A model generated the notes under the pieces. It saw nothing but the letters and a program-made list of their open reading frames with translations. It ran no database searches and had not been told where the DNA came from. 64,000 nt of DNA, taken from contig NZ_LR027573.1 in assembly GCF_900605015.1 (NCBI RefSeq), forward strand, positions 204,375 through 268,374, read 5' to 3'. Of this stretch, positions 35,088-42,595 are shown one piece after another (position 1 is the stretch's first letter; each line of letters opens with the position of its first letter). The stretch is from Olsenella sp. Marseille-P4559 (lineage in GTDB: Bacteria > Actinomycetota > Coriobacteriia > Coriobacteriales > Atopobiaceae). A program made the translations under genes and the position numbers.

Positions 35088-36347
35088 ATGAACCTAAGAG
35101 AGAGCATTACCAAAGCATATGGCGGCGAGCGAACCGGGGGCCACGGTGGCCTGGAGATTCTCAGGCACATTGGCCCTGGCCTGCTCGTCACGGTAGGCTT
35201 CATCGACCCAGGCAACTGGGCTTCGAACATGGCGGCCGGTTCGCAGTTTGGCTATGGGCTCCTGTGGGTGGTCACACTCTCGACCCTGATGCTCATCCTT
35301 CTGCAGCACAACGCCGCGCACCTGGGAATCGCCACCGGCGAGTGCCTGGCCGAGGCCACCCACAAGCACCTGCCCCACTGGCTTGGCACCACGATTCTCG
35401 GAACGGCGTATCTCGCCACGGTGGCCACGGCAATGGCCGAGGTCCTCGGTGGGGCCATAGCGCTCCAGATGCTCTTTGGGCTGCCTGTGCGCGTGGGATC
35501 CATCATCGTGGCCGTGGTCTCGATTGCGATGCTCGCAACCAACTCGTATCAGCGCATCGAACGATGGATCATCGCGTTTGTCTCGCTCATTGGCCTTGCG
35601 TTTCTCGCGGAACTCGCCCTCGTGGGCGTCGACTGGCCCCAGGCCGCAATCTCGTGGGTCCAACCGAGCTTCCCGGTGGGGTCGGCCGCCATTGTGATGA
35701 GCGTGCTGGGCGCCGTGGTCATGCCGCACAACCTCTTCTTGCACTCCGAGGTCATCCAGAGCGTTCACTACGAGAGGCAAGGCGACGAGAAGATTCACGA
35801 GCGCCTGCGCTATGAGCTTTTCGACACGCTCTTCTCGATGGGCGTGGGCTGGGCGATCAACTCCTCGATGGTGATTCTCGCAGCGACCACCTTCTTCGCG
35901 CGTGGCATAGTTGTGGATGACCTCTCCGTTGCCGCAGCCACGCTCACGCCGATTCTGGGACAGGCAGCCACCGTGATCTTTGCCGTGGCGCTCCTTCTGG
36001 CGGGCCTCTCGTCTTCCGTCACCGCTGGCATGGCGGCCGGCACCATCAGCGCCGGAATGTTTGGCGAGGAGTACGACATCCATGACCGTCATTCCTCCGT
36101 AGGCGCGCTTGCCTGCCTGGCCGTGGCTGCCCTCGCGTGTCTTCTCGTCGAGGACACCTTCCAGGGGCTGGTGCTCTCGCAGGCGCTGCTCTCCCTGCAG
36201 CTCCCCATCACCATCTTCACGCAGATCAGCCTTACAGGCTCAAGGCGCGTCATGGGGAAGTATGCCAACACCGCCCTCACCAATGTGCTGCTCGTGGCAA
36301 CGGGCGTGGTGGTGACCGCCATCAACGTGATGTCGCTGGTGGGTTAG
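35088..36347 (+). CDS. mntH: Nramp-family divalent metal (Mn/Fe) importer
   Basis: A 419-residue membrane protein with about eleven helices. Helix 1 carries the metal-binding DPGNWASNMAAG, and helix 6 carries AVVMPHNLFLHS. These Asp/Asn and Met/His residues are the Nramp signature for proton-coupled Mn or Fe uptake. A charged loop (HYERQGDEKIHERLRYELFD) follows helix 6. Spaced from the ATPase by a terminator, it has its own promoter. It is convergent with a dead trxB. Confidence 0.94.
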   Translation: MNLRESITKAYGGERTGGHGGLEILRHIGPGLLVTVGFIDPGNWASNMAAGSQFGYGLLWVVTLSTLMLILLQHNAAHLGIATGECLAEATHKHLPHWLGTTILGTAYLATVATAMAEVLGGAIALQMLFGLPVRVGSIIVAVVSIAMLATNSYQRIERWIIAFVSLIGLAFLAELALVGVDWPQAAISWVQPSFPVGSAAIVMSVLGAVVMPHNLFLHSEVIQSVHYERQGDEKIHERLRYELFDTLFSMGVGWAINSSMVILAATTFFARGIVVDDLSVAAATLTPILGQAATVIFAVALLLAGLSSSVTAGMAAGTISAGMFGEEYDIHDRHSSVGALACLAVAALACLLVEDTFQGLVLSQALLSLQLPITIFTQISLTGSRRVMGKYANTALTNVLLVATGVVVTAINVMSLVG

Positions 36348-36479
36348 CAGGTGTGCAGGTGGTGACGCGATGGCACCGCAGGGCGCGCTTGCACAGCAGC
36401 ATCGCATGAGAGATGTGGCGCCCCACCAATACGGGGCGCCAGGAGGCCGACCAGACCTTCTGCCCGTCTACCCCACGAG

Positions 36480-36825
36480 CGAGAGATCTCGGAGAGCCCC
36501 CTCTTGCTAAGGCTCACGCGCTCATCGCCACCGTCGTCCACCACGAGGCACGGCACGCTCATGTTGCCGCCTGCCACGGAGGGTGTCGCCGCGAGCGTCG
36601 CCACGTCGGCAACAAGTGAGGTGGCCGGCGCATAGCCCACAAACGCAAGCACGCCCTGGTAGTTCACGACCTCGGACGTGATAGTGATCTGCCCACCAAA
36701 GCGCTCCTTCTCCACCACCAGAACACGATAACGGCCCGGGCAAGGTAGAGTGCGGCGGCAATCCCGGCAGGGCCACCGCCTATCACCACCGCATCGTAGA
36801 CGTTCTCGGCATCATTGTCGCCCAT
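36480..36825 (-). pseudogene. trxB/ahpF-like flavoprotein reductase remnant
   Basis: Starts MGDNDAENVYDAVVIGGGPA, then GIAAALYLAR, the FAD-binding N-terminus of thioredoxin-reductase-like proteins. The frame is then lost (VIVFWWWRR). In another frame ERFGGQITITSEVVNYQGV continues and jumps straight to LAFVGYAPATSLVADVATL, a C-terminal segment. About 200 central residues, including the NADPH domain and CxxC, are missing. One frameshift and one large deletion make it non-functional. Confidence 0.8.
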
Positions 36826-36835
36826 CTTCAGTCCC

Positions 36836-37197
36836 CCCACCGAGCTCGGCAAGTCAGGAATGGGCCCGTCAGCACATGGGCGGGGTCGGCGAGCATGGGG
36901 TAGGGTCACCTTAGAAATGCGGTCGGACTCGTCGTGCCAGGCCTTGTGGACGAAGTGGGTGTTACGGGAGGCGAAGTGGACCTCGCAGTTCTCAGCCTTG
37001 AAGCCGTCATAGTTCTCCTGAAGCTCCTTGAGCTCGGTGGAACAGACATAGGTGAAGTCTACGGGATAGGAGAAGAACAGGCTCCACTTGCCGAGGATGT
37101 CATCCTTGATGATGGTCTTGAAGTCAGCGTTCTGGTGAGCCTGAACGCTGAAGTTGCAAATCTCCTTGTTGATGAGGGCCGCGCGGACCCCATCCAA
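36836..37197 (-). pseudogene. ahpC peroxiredoxin remnant
   Basis: LINKEICNFSVQAHQNADFK, then WSLFFSYPVDFTYVCSTELK and THFVHKAWHD, are the AhpC core with the peroxidatic Cys (usual VCPTEL is VCSTEL). After SKVT the frame slips: the expected PMLADPAHVLT is present one frame over. The C-terminal third with the resolving Cys is absent. The N-terminus is altered next to a GCGCGCAATAAT repeat at 37211. It was probably an ahpC-trxB operon once. Confidence 0.82.
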
Positions 37198-37210
37198 CCT
37201 TCGATCACCA

Positions 37211-37291
37211 AATTATTGCGCGCAGTTTCATGCCTGCCACACGTTTGCCCAGTTGGCCTTTGAGGCTCCCCAAAGTAGCGCGCAATAATCC
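37211..37291. repeat. GCGCGCAATAAT inverted-repeat element, copy 2
   Basis: Arms AATTATTGCGCGC and GCGCGCAATAATCC enclose 54 bp, including CGTTTGCCCAGTTGGCCTTT. It is the intact version of the element at 17534-17601. It sits immediately upstream of the dead ahpC. Confidence 0.8.
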
Positions 37292-37423
37292 AGATGGGTC
37301 GATGGGTCGTACCCAGCTTCGACCAGTGCTTGGCAGAGCACCCCTCGCAGGCTGCCGTGTTCTCGCATTCCCGCAGATAGTTAGACAGCCATGCTCGCCT
37401 GTATTAGCCTCACAAGTGACCTG

Positions 37424-37468
37424 TTGACGTTATTGAGAAGTAATCCTAGCATTATTCCTAACAGGAAT
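37424..37468 (+). promoter_or_regulatory. promoter and operator of the Fur/PerR gene
   Basis: TTGACG at 37424-37429, a 17-bp spacer and TAGCAT at 37447-37452 make a good sigma-70-type promoter. The perfect dyad ATTCCT-AAC-AGGAAT (37454-37468) lies just after it, over the expected transcription start, and could be an autoregulatory site. Confidence 0.65.
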
Positions 37469-37557
37469 ACGCTTCCGTGGCCTACTGCACTTCGATGCAC
37501 CATGCTCGAAACCCAAGCAGGGCGGCTACGACGTAGGATGGTGACTGGAGGCCTGTC

Positions 37558-37989
37558 ATGGAAAGAAGAAATACGCGTCAGCGTCAGCTGGTGCTTGATG
37601 CAGTCCAGAGTCTCTGCGACCACCCTACCGCAGACGAGATATACCTGCACGTGCGCGAGCAGGACGCACACATCAGCCGTGGAACCGTCTATCGCAACCT
37701 GCACCTGCTTGCTGACACCGGAGAGATTCTCTCGGTGAAGGCGCCTGGCGGCGAGCGCTTCGACCGTCGCATGGACCACCACGCACATCTCGTGTGCTCT
37801 GAGTGCGGCACCGTGATTGATGTGCCGCTACCGCCGGATGCGGGCCTCTGCAAGAAGACCGAGGACCTCACTGGCTACGCAAACGTGACGAGCAGCACCA
37901 TCCTTACGGGCATCTGCCCTAGCTGCCAGAAGCGTCTCGAGAAAGCCGCAGGCGGCGAAGGTGCTATGCGTCCCGCGAGGATGGCTTAG
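37558..37989 (+). CDS. perR: Fur-family regulator, PerR-like
   Basis: A 143-residue Fur protein. The winged helix runs from TRQRQLVLDAVQ to HISRGTVYRNLHLLADTGEI, and the metal site includes RFDRRMDHHAHLVCSECG. Two CxxC pairs (CSEC and CPSCQK) bind structural zinc, as in PerR and many Fur proteins. The short length and neighbouring ahpC/trxB remnants favour PerR (peroxide sensing) over Fur; iron sensing is the alternative. GGAGG precedes ATG. Its 3' end overlaps the convergent AraC-type gene by 26 bp. Confidence 0.82.
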   Translation: MERRNTRQRQLVLDAVQSLCDHPTADEIYLHVREQDAHISRGTVYRNLHLLADTGEILSVKAPGGERFDRRMDHHAHLVCSECGTVIDVPLPPDAGLCKKTEDLTGYANVTSSTILTGICPSCQKRLEKAAGGEGAMRPARMA

Positions 37990-38350
37990 GGTCTGTGGAA
38001 CGAAGCCTGCATTCCAGGGCCTTCCTCCGGCCCTGCGCTCGCCAGGTGCGAGGCGTGACGCCCATAGTCTGCGTGAACGCGCGGGTGAACTTCGAGGGGT
38101 TTGAGTACCCCACAGATGCCGCCACCTCTGCGATGGAGGCGTCTGTGGAAAGGAGCGTCTCTGCAGCCAGACGCACGCGGTACTCCTTGTACCAGCTGTA
38201 GATTGGCATACCAAACGTCTCACGAAACGCCTGCTTGAGCACGGTAGGAGATGTGTCGCAGATAGCGGCGAGCGTGGGAATCGTCTTAGGTGACGACATA
38301 TCACGCACCATCTCGCGCCGGGCGAGCAGGGCCACCCTCACGTGCCGCAT
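37964..38350 (-). CDS. AraC-type HTH-only regulator
   Basis: About 128 residues, consisting of one AraC/XylS DNA-binding domain: a first HTH around PTLAAICDTSPTVLKQAFRE, then YKEYRVRLAAETLL and the second HTH AEVAASVGYSNPSKFTRAFT. There is no N-terminal ligand domain. ATG at 38350 has AAGGAG nine bases upstream, so it may be a true HTH-only protein rather than a truncation; a GTG at 38455 would add a low-complexity leader. It is downstream of feoB and may regulate iron genes. Confidence 0.75.
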   Translation of the reverse strand: MRHVRVALLARREMVRDMSSPKTIPTLAAICDTSPTVLKQAFRETFGMPIYSWYKEYRVRLAAETLLSTDASIAEVAASVGYSNPSKFTRAFTQTMGVTPRTWRAQGRRKALECRLRSTDPKPSSRDA

Positions 38351-38451
38351 CCGCGTGGACTCCTTGCGGACATGGCCTTTGCACGGCAGGGCATCTTTGG
38401 GCTGAGGAAGGCTGGAACCCGATATGGGCTTTGGGCTCCCCGGGTTCGCGC

Positions 38452-38541
38452 TCACTTCAATTCCCCCTCACATGCTAGCCTCACGCCTATGCAGGCGCCA
38501 GCAACCAGAGCCGCAAACGCGACCGCGTCAACCAAGTCCAT
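38452..38541 (-). CDS. 29-residue single-helix membrane peptide downstream of feoB
   Basis: ATG at 38541 follows GGAGGCTGAG. The product starts MDLVDAVAFAALVAGACIGV and continues RLACEGELK: one transmembrane helix, two cysteines and a charged end. Many anaerobes encode a small FeoB-associated membrane protein at this spot, usually richer in cysteine. Size, ribosome site and position support translation; the function is a guess. The stop overlaps a possible GTG start of the next ORF. Confidence 0.5.
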   Translation of the reverse strand: MDLVDAVAFAALVAGACIGVRLACEGELK

Positions 38542-38597
38542 CTCAGCCTCCAGAGGAAAACGATGGGAAGAAGGCCGGTGCCCCCCAAGAAGGCGCA

Positions 38598-38628
38598 CGC
38601 CGCCGGGGCTCAGGGCACACCGGCGGCG
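38598..38628 (-). terminator. hairpin between feoB and the small membrane ORF
   Basis: Perfect 9-bp arms CGCCGCCGG and CCGGCGGCG with a 13-base loop, 56 bp after the feoB stop on the minus strand. No clear T-run, so it may only attenuate or protect mRNA. Confidence 0.5.
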
Positions 38629-38683
38629 CACTGGGAAAAACCGCTCGGGCAGGCTGGGCGTTACCTACAAGGCGGCGTTGTCC

Positions 38684-41347
38684 CTACGCTGCAGCCTCCC
38701 CGGTAAGGTCGTCGAGGATGTGCTCGTCCTTCTCGTCCCACGTGGGCATGGGACGGAAGAGCTGATAGAGCATGCCCGCGAGAAGCACGAAGGCCACGAC
38801 GGTCCAGAACCCAAAGCTGCCAAAGACGAAGAGCTCGTAGAACTGGTTGATGAGAAGGCCGATGACCCAGCCAAAGCCGCACTCGTATCCAATGGCGAAC
38901 CAGAACCACTTGGGGTCGTCCATCTGCCTGCGGATGGTGCCCATGGCGGCAAAGCACGGGGCGCAGAGCATGTTGAACGCCACGAATGCGCACATGGCGC
39001 CGATGTGGAGCGTGCCCGCGATGGTGAACATGCCAGCGAAGCCCTGCCACATGGTGACGGAGTTCTCGGTGGCGTCACCAAGACCGTAGAGGACGCCGAA
39101 CGTAGAGACGAGGTTCTCCTTGGCGATGAGCGCCGAGATCGTGGAAGCAGTGGCCTGCCAGTTGCCAAAACCAAGGGGCATGAAGATGAAGCTCAGGGCG
39201 CCGCCAAGGCCGGCGAGGATGGAGTAGTCCATGTAGGTGTCGGGCGCGCCGTCCATGGCCTGCAGGAATCCAAAGGATCCGTCGCCGCCTTCCCAGCCGG
39301 CGAGGCCAAAGTTCGAAAGTGCCCAGATGCCCACGGCAGCTGCGAAGATAATCGTACCAGCCTTCTTGACGTAGGCAGAGACGCGCTCCCACACGTGCAG
39401 AGCCCAGCTCTTGACGCTGGGAAGGTGGTAGTCGGGAAGCTCCATCACAAACGGGACGGGCTCGCCCGCGAAGGGCTTCGTCTTCTTGAGCATCACGGCC
39501 GAGAGGATGATGGCGGCAATGCCCATGAGGTAGAACATGGGGGCAACCCACCACATATCGGAGCCGCCAGCAAGCACGCCCATGACCAGGGCGATGATGG
39601 GAAGCTTGGCAGAGCAGGGAATCATCGTGGTGAGCATGGCGGTCATACGGCGGTCGCGCTCGTTCTCGATGGTCTTCGTGGCGAGAACGCCCGGGACGCC
39701 GCACCCAGAGGACACGATCATGGGGATGAACGACTTGCCGGAGAGGCCAAAGCGCCTGAACACGCGATCCATGACGAAGGCCACGCGGCTCATGTAGCCG
39801 CAGTCCTCGAGGAAGCACAGGATAACGAAGAGGACGAAAATCTGCGGGATGAAGCCGAGAACCGAGCCCACGCCGCCGATGACGCCGTCGACTACGAGCG
39901 AGATGACCACGTCGGAGGCGCCCGCGTCGGTGAGCCAGCCAGTCACTGCGTTGGGGATGGAATCCACAAAGCCGTCGTAGTCATGCTGGTCGGGCGCGGG
40001 GTTGTCGAGGGCGGTCTCGAAGTCCGCCGCGGTCACGGAAGGCAGTACGGCGAGCTTCTGGCCGGCGGCGAGAACCGGGTTGCCGTCCTCGTCAAGCGTG
40101 GTGATGACGTTGTCGTCGACGTCGAGGTAGTTGCCGTTGGAGTCGGTGATGGGGACGTCTGTCGCCACGACGCCGGCCTTCTTGGCTGCCGCCTCGAAGG
40201 CTGCGATGGTCTGCTCGTCCTCTTCCGTCTGCGGATCCGCATCGATGGCGTCCTGGACGCCGTCGGTGTCGACACCGGCCTCCTCGGCTGCGGCGATGTA
40301 GCCAGAGATCTGGTCGGCGTAGTGGTTCTCCTGCCAGGCCTCGTTCGCCTCGTCGAAGGCCGCCTGACCGCTTGGGTTCACAAAGAAGCCGTCAGAGAAG
40401 AGGTTGTCGTTCACCCAGTCCGTAGCGGGCGTGCCCACGGCAACGAGGGCCACCCAGTAGACGCCGATCATGATGGCGATGAAGATGGGCAGGCCGAGGA
40501 TGCGGTTGGTCACGACGCGGTCGATCTTCTCGGATGTCGTGAGCTTGCCCGGCTCCTTTACCACGCAGGCGTCCATGACCGTGGCGATCCACTCGTAGCG
40601 CTCGGACGTGATGATGGACTCGGAGTCGTCGTTGTGCGCCTCCTCGATGGCCTTGATGACCTTCTCCATCGAGGCGAGTTGGGCCTCGGTGAGGTGGAGG
40701 GGCGCGATGGCGGCCGAGTCGCGCTCGAAGACCTTGATGGAGTACCAGCGCAAGAGGTCAGGGCCGCAGCTGTCCTTGATTTCCCCCGCGATGGCGTCAA
40801 GGGCATTCTCGACCTCGGCCGAGAAGCACTTGACACCCTGGGCGGCCTTGTTGGCACGTCCGTCCTTGACTGCCGTCTCGACGAGCTCGTCCAGGTTCTT
40901 CGAGCGCAGTGCGGAGACCTCGACTACCGGCACGCCGAGCATCTTGGAGAGGCGCTCGGAGTCGATCTTCTCGCCGCGCTGCGCGAGCAGGTCGCACATG
41001 TTGAGGCCAACCACCACCGGGCGGCCCGTCTCCAGAATCTGCGTTGTGAGGTAGAGGTTGCGCTCGATGTTCGTGACGTCCACGAGGTCGATGATGGCGC
41101 TTGGACGGCCGGAGATGATGAAGTCGCGCGAGACGACCTCCTCCGGCGAGTAGGGCGAGAGCGAGTAGATGCCGGGAAGGTCGGTGAAGAGAACGTTCTG
41201 GTCCTTCTTCCAGACGGCCTCCTTCTTCTCAACGGTGACGCCCGGCCAGTTGCCCACATAGCCGTTCGAACCCGTGAGCTCGTTGAACAGCGTGGTCTTG
41301 CCGCAGTTGGGGTTGCCAGCCAAGGCTATGTCAATCTTCTCTGCCAT
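38684..41347 (-). CDS. feoB: FeoB ferrous iron transporter with a large external insertion
   Basis: An 887-residue protein. The N-terminal GTPase has G1 GNPNCGKTT, G3 DLPGIYS and G4 NMCD (residues 11-120). Two gate-containing membrane halves follow, with cysteines in IVSSGCGVPG and APCFAAMG. Between the first two helices lies an extra acidic stretch of ~145 residues (about 318-462), including DSNGNYLDVDDN and TLDEDGNPVLAAG. Typical FeoB is 650-770 residues. ATG at 41347. Two feoA genes precede it in the same operon. Confidence 0.95.
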   Translation of the reverse strand: MAEKIDIALAGNPNCGKTTLFNELTGSNGYVGNWPGVTVEKKEAVWKKDQNVLFTDLPGIYSLSPYSPEEVVSRDFIISGRPSAIIDLVDVTNIERNLYLTTQILETGRPVVVGLNMCDLLAQRGEKIDSERLSKMLGVPVVEVSALRSKNLDELVETAVKDGRANKAAQGVKCFSAEVENALDAIAGEIKDSCGPDLLRWYSIKVFERDSAAIAPLHLTEAQLASMEKVIKAIEEAHNDDSESIITSERYEWIATVMDACVVKEPGKLTTSEKIDRVVTNRILGLPIFIAIMIGVYWVALVAVGTPATDWVNDNLFSDGFFVNPSGQAAFDEANEAWQENHYADQISGYIAAAEEAGVDTDGVQDAIDADPQTEEDEQTIAAFEAAAKKAGVVATDVPITDSNGNYLDVDDNVITTLDEDGNPVLAAGQKLAVLPSVTAADFETALDNPAPDQHDYDGFVDSIPNAVTGWLTDAGASDVVISLVVDGVIGGVGSVLGFIPQIFVLFVILCFLEDCGYMSRVAFVMDRVFRRFGLSGKSFIPMIVSSGCGVPGVLATKTIENERDRRMTAMLTTMIPCSAKLPIIALVMGVLAGGSDMWWVAPMFYLMGIAAIILSAVMLKKTKPFAGEPVPFVMELPDYHLPSVKSWALHVWERVSAYVKKAGTIIFAAAVGIWALSNFGLAGWEGGDGSFGFLQAMDGAPDTYMDYSILAGLGGALSFIFMPLGFGNWQATASTISALIAKENLVSTFGVLYGLGDATENSVTMWQGFAGMFTIAGTLHIGAMCAFVAFNMLCAPCFAAMGTIRRQMDDPKWFWFAIGYECGFGWVIGLLINQFYELFVFGSFGFWTVVAFVLLAGMLYQLFRPMPTWDEKDEHILDDLTGEAAA

Positions 41348-41517
41348 TCCTTGCCTTCCTGTATTGTCCTTCTCGGTAGCCAGGGATTTGCCTACGCAGC
41401 CTCTCACGCCACCGAATTTGTAACGGCCAACTGTTATCACAGAAGTGATATTTGTTAGTGAAGGGTAACTTCCTTTCACGAAATTTGGGGGCAGTGCCCC
41501 CTCTCGCAACGGCGCCA

Positions 41518-41748
41518 TTACGCCACGTTCGTGACTTCCACGCAGCTTGCCTCGTCCTTGCGCAGCGACAGCTCGTAGCCCCTAATGGTGACTTCGATGG
41601 GGTCACCCAGGGGAGCCACCTTGCGCACGTAGATGCGCGTGCCCTTCGTGATGCCCATGTCCATGATCCGACGCTTGATGGCGCCAGAGCCACCGAGCTT
41701 CGAAACCGTACAGGTCTCTCCCACACGAACGTCTTTCAGGGTTGCCAT
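41518..41748 (-). CDS. feoA: FeoA SH3-like protein, second copy
   Basis: A 76-residue FeoA-domain protein: SKLGGSGAIKRRIMDMGITK, GTRIYVRKVAPLGDPIEVTI and RGYELSLRKDEASCVEV. FeoA binds the cytoplasmic side of FeoB and stimulates iron uptake. It lies 170 bp before feoB and 87 bp after the other feoA gene. The two FeoA proteins differ clearly, so they are not a recent duplication. Confidence 0.93.
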   Translation of the reverse strand: MATLKDVRVGETCTVSKLGGSGAIKRRIMDMGITKGTRIYVRKVAPLGDPIEVTIRGYELSLRKDEASCVEVTNVA

Positions 41749-41835
41749 GCTCTCCCTTTCTTCATGCCACGCCTACGCCAGGCGCCGGCTGTGACAGCTG
41801 ATATGCGTGCTTAACTCACAGGTAGGCTTTGTCGG

Positions 41836-42132
41836 TTAGCAGGTGACGATCTTCATTGCCATGTCGCGACCAATGCCAAACGTGGCACCCTTGACGTTCA
41901 CGACCACGTCACCATTGACGCGCGAGACGACCTTGACTTCTGCGCCCTCAACGAATCCCATCTCGGAGAGGTGCTGGCGTAGCGAAGCGCCACCGCGAAC
42001 CTTGAGGACGCGGATCGTCTCGCCCTTGGAAACCATGGCGAGAGGAAGCTGCGCCCCCGTGACTACGGGCTTTCCCATCCCCTCTGACGAGCCTGCTCCT
42101 GCCATCGACGCCTCGGCCTCCATGACTGTCAT
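41836..42132 (-). CDS. feoA: FeoA SH3-like protein, first gene of the feo operon
   Basis: A 98-residue protein with an N-terminal extension of ~30 polar residues (MTVMEAEASMAGAGSSEG) before a FeoA domain: LPLAMVSKGETIRVLKVRG, LRQHLSEMGFVEGAEVKVVS and the final GIGRDMAMKIVTC. ATG at 42132 follows GGAAGGAATG. The iron-box-like site at 42235-42258 lies about 100 bp upstream, so the operon is probably iron-repressed. Confidence 0.92.
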   Translation of the reverse strand: MTVMEAEASMAGAGSSEGMGKPVVTGAQLPLAMVSKGETIRVLKVRGGASLRQHLSEMGFVEGAEVKVVSRVNGDVVVNVKGATFGIGRDMAMKIVTC

Positions 42133-42234
42133 AGTGGCATTCCTTCCTGTCCCATCAGCCGTGTCGCGGTGCCTGTCGGCGACGCGATGCGGCAAATGGG
42201 ACGTCACTGCCGCGAAGTTCAATGCATCTAACTC

Positions 42235-42258
42235 ATGAGTAGTATATGGCTAACTAAC
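42235..42258 (-). promoter_or_regulatory. iron-box-like site 2 upstream of feoAAB
   Basis: The minus-strand reading TTAGTTAGCCATATACTACT matches the other boxes of this family. It is ~100 bp before the first feoA start, where an iron-dependent repressor site is expected. Confidence 0.65.
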
Positions 42259-42595
42259 CAAGAATTGCCCGAAAAGTCAGCACCTACTAACTATATTTTA
42301 TAAAATAGCTGGTAGACTGGCTGTTTGCAGGATTTTTCGATAGCCCAATCGGACGTATTATTTGCATGGTGAGACGCAATTTGCGCGAAATGCTGGGGGA
42401 CGGCATTAGGCGGCTTGCACCGCAGGACGCATTCCCGCAGGGCCACTCGTGAATTATCGACGTTTGGGTTTTTCGCGAACGGCTAGCCACACTTAACCGG
42501 CGATTTCCCACGAGAAGATAGCGGTGCCGCGGATTCCGGACGCCTAACCATGGCTAAACGTCGAAAAACCGCGGCATCCAAACAGGCCGAGCAGC
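42259..42595. other. intergenic gap between the feo and topoisomerase operons
   Basis: No gene seen. It is locally AT-rich with a perfect TATTTTATAAAATA palindrome at 42294-42307. The rest shows no recognisable element. Confidence 0.5.

Noticed and set aside
38342-41458. 1038-codon open frame antisense to feoB
   Set aside because: The composition is His/Asp/Arg-rich shadow of feoB codons, with no motif.
42287-42511. 74-codon minus-strand ORF between feo and topA
   Set aside because: No ribosome site and no protein-like pattern.
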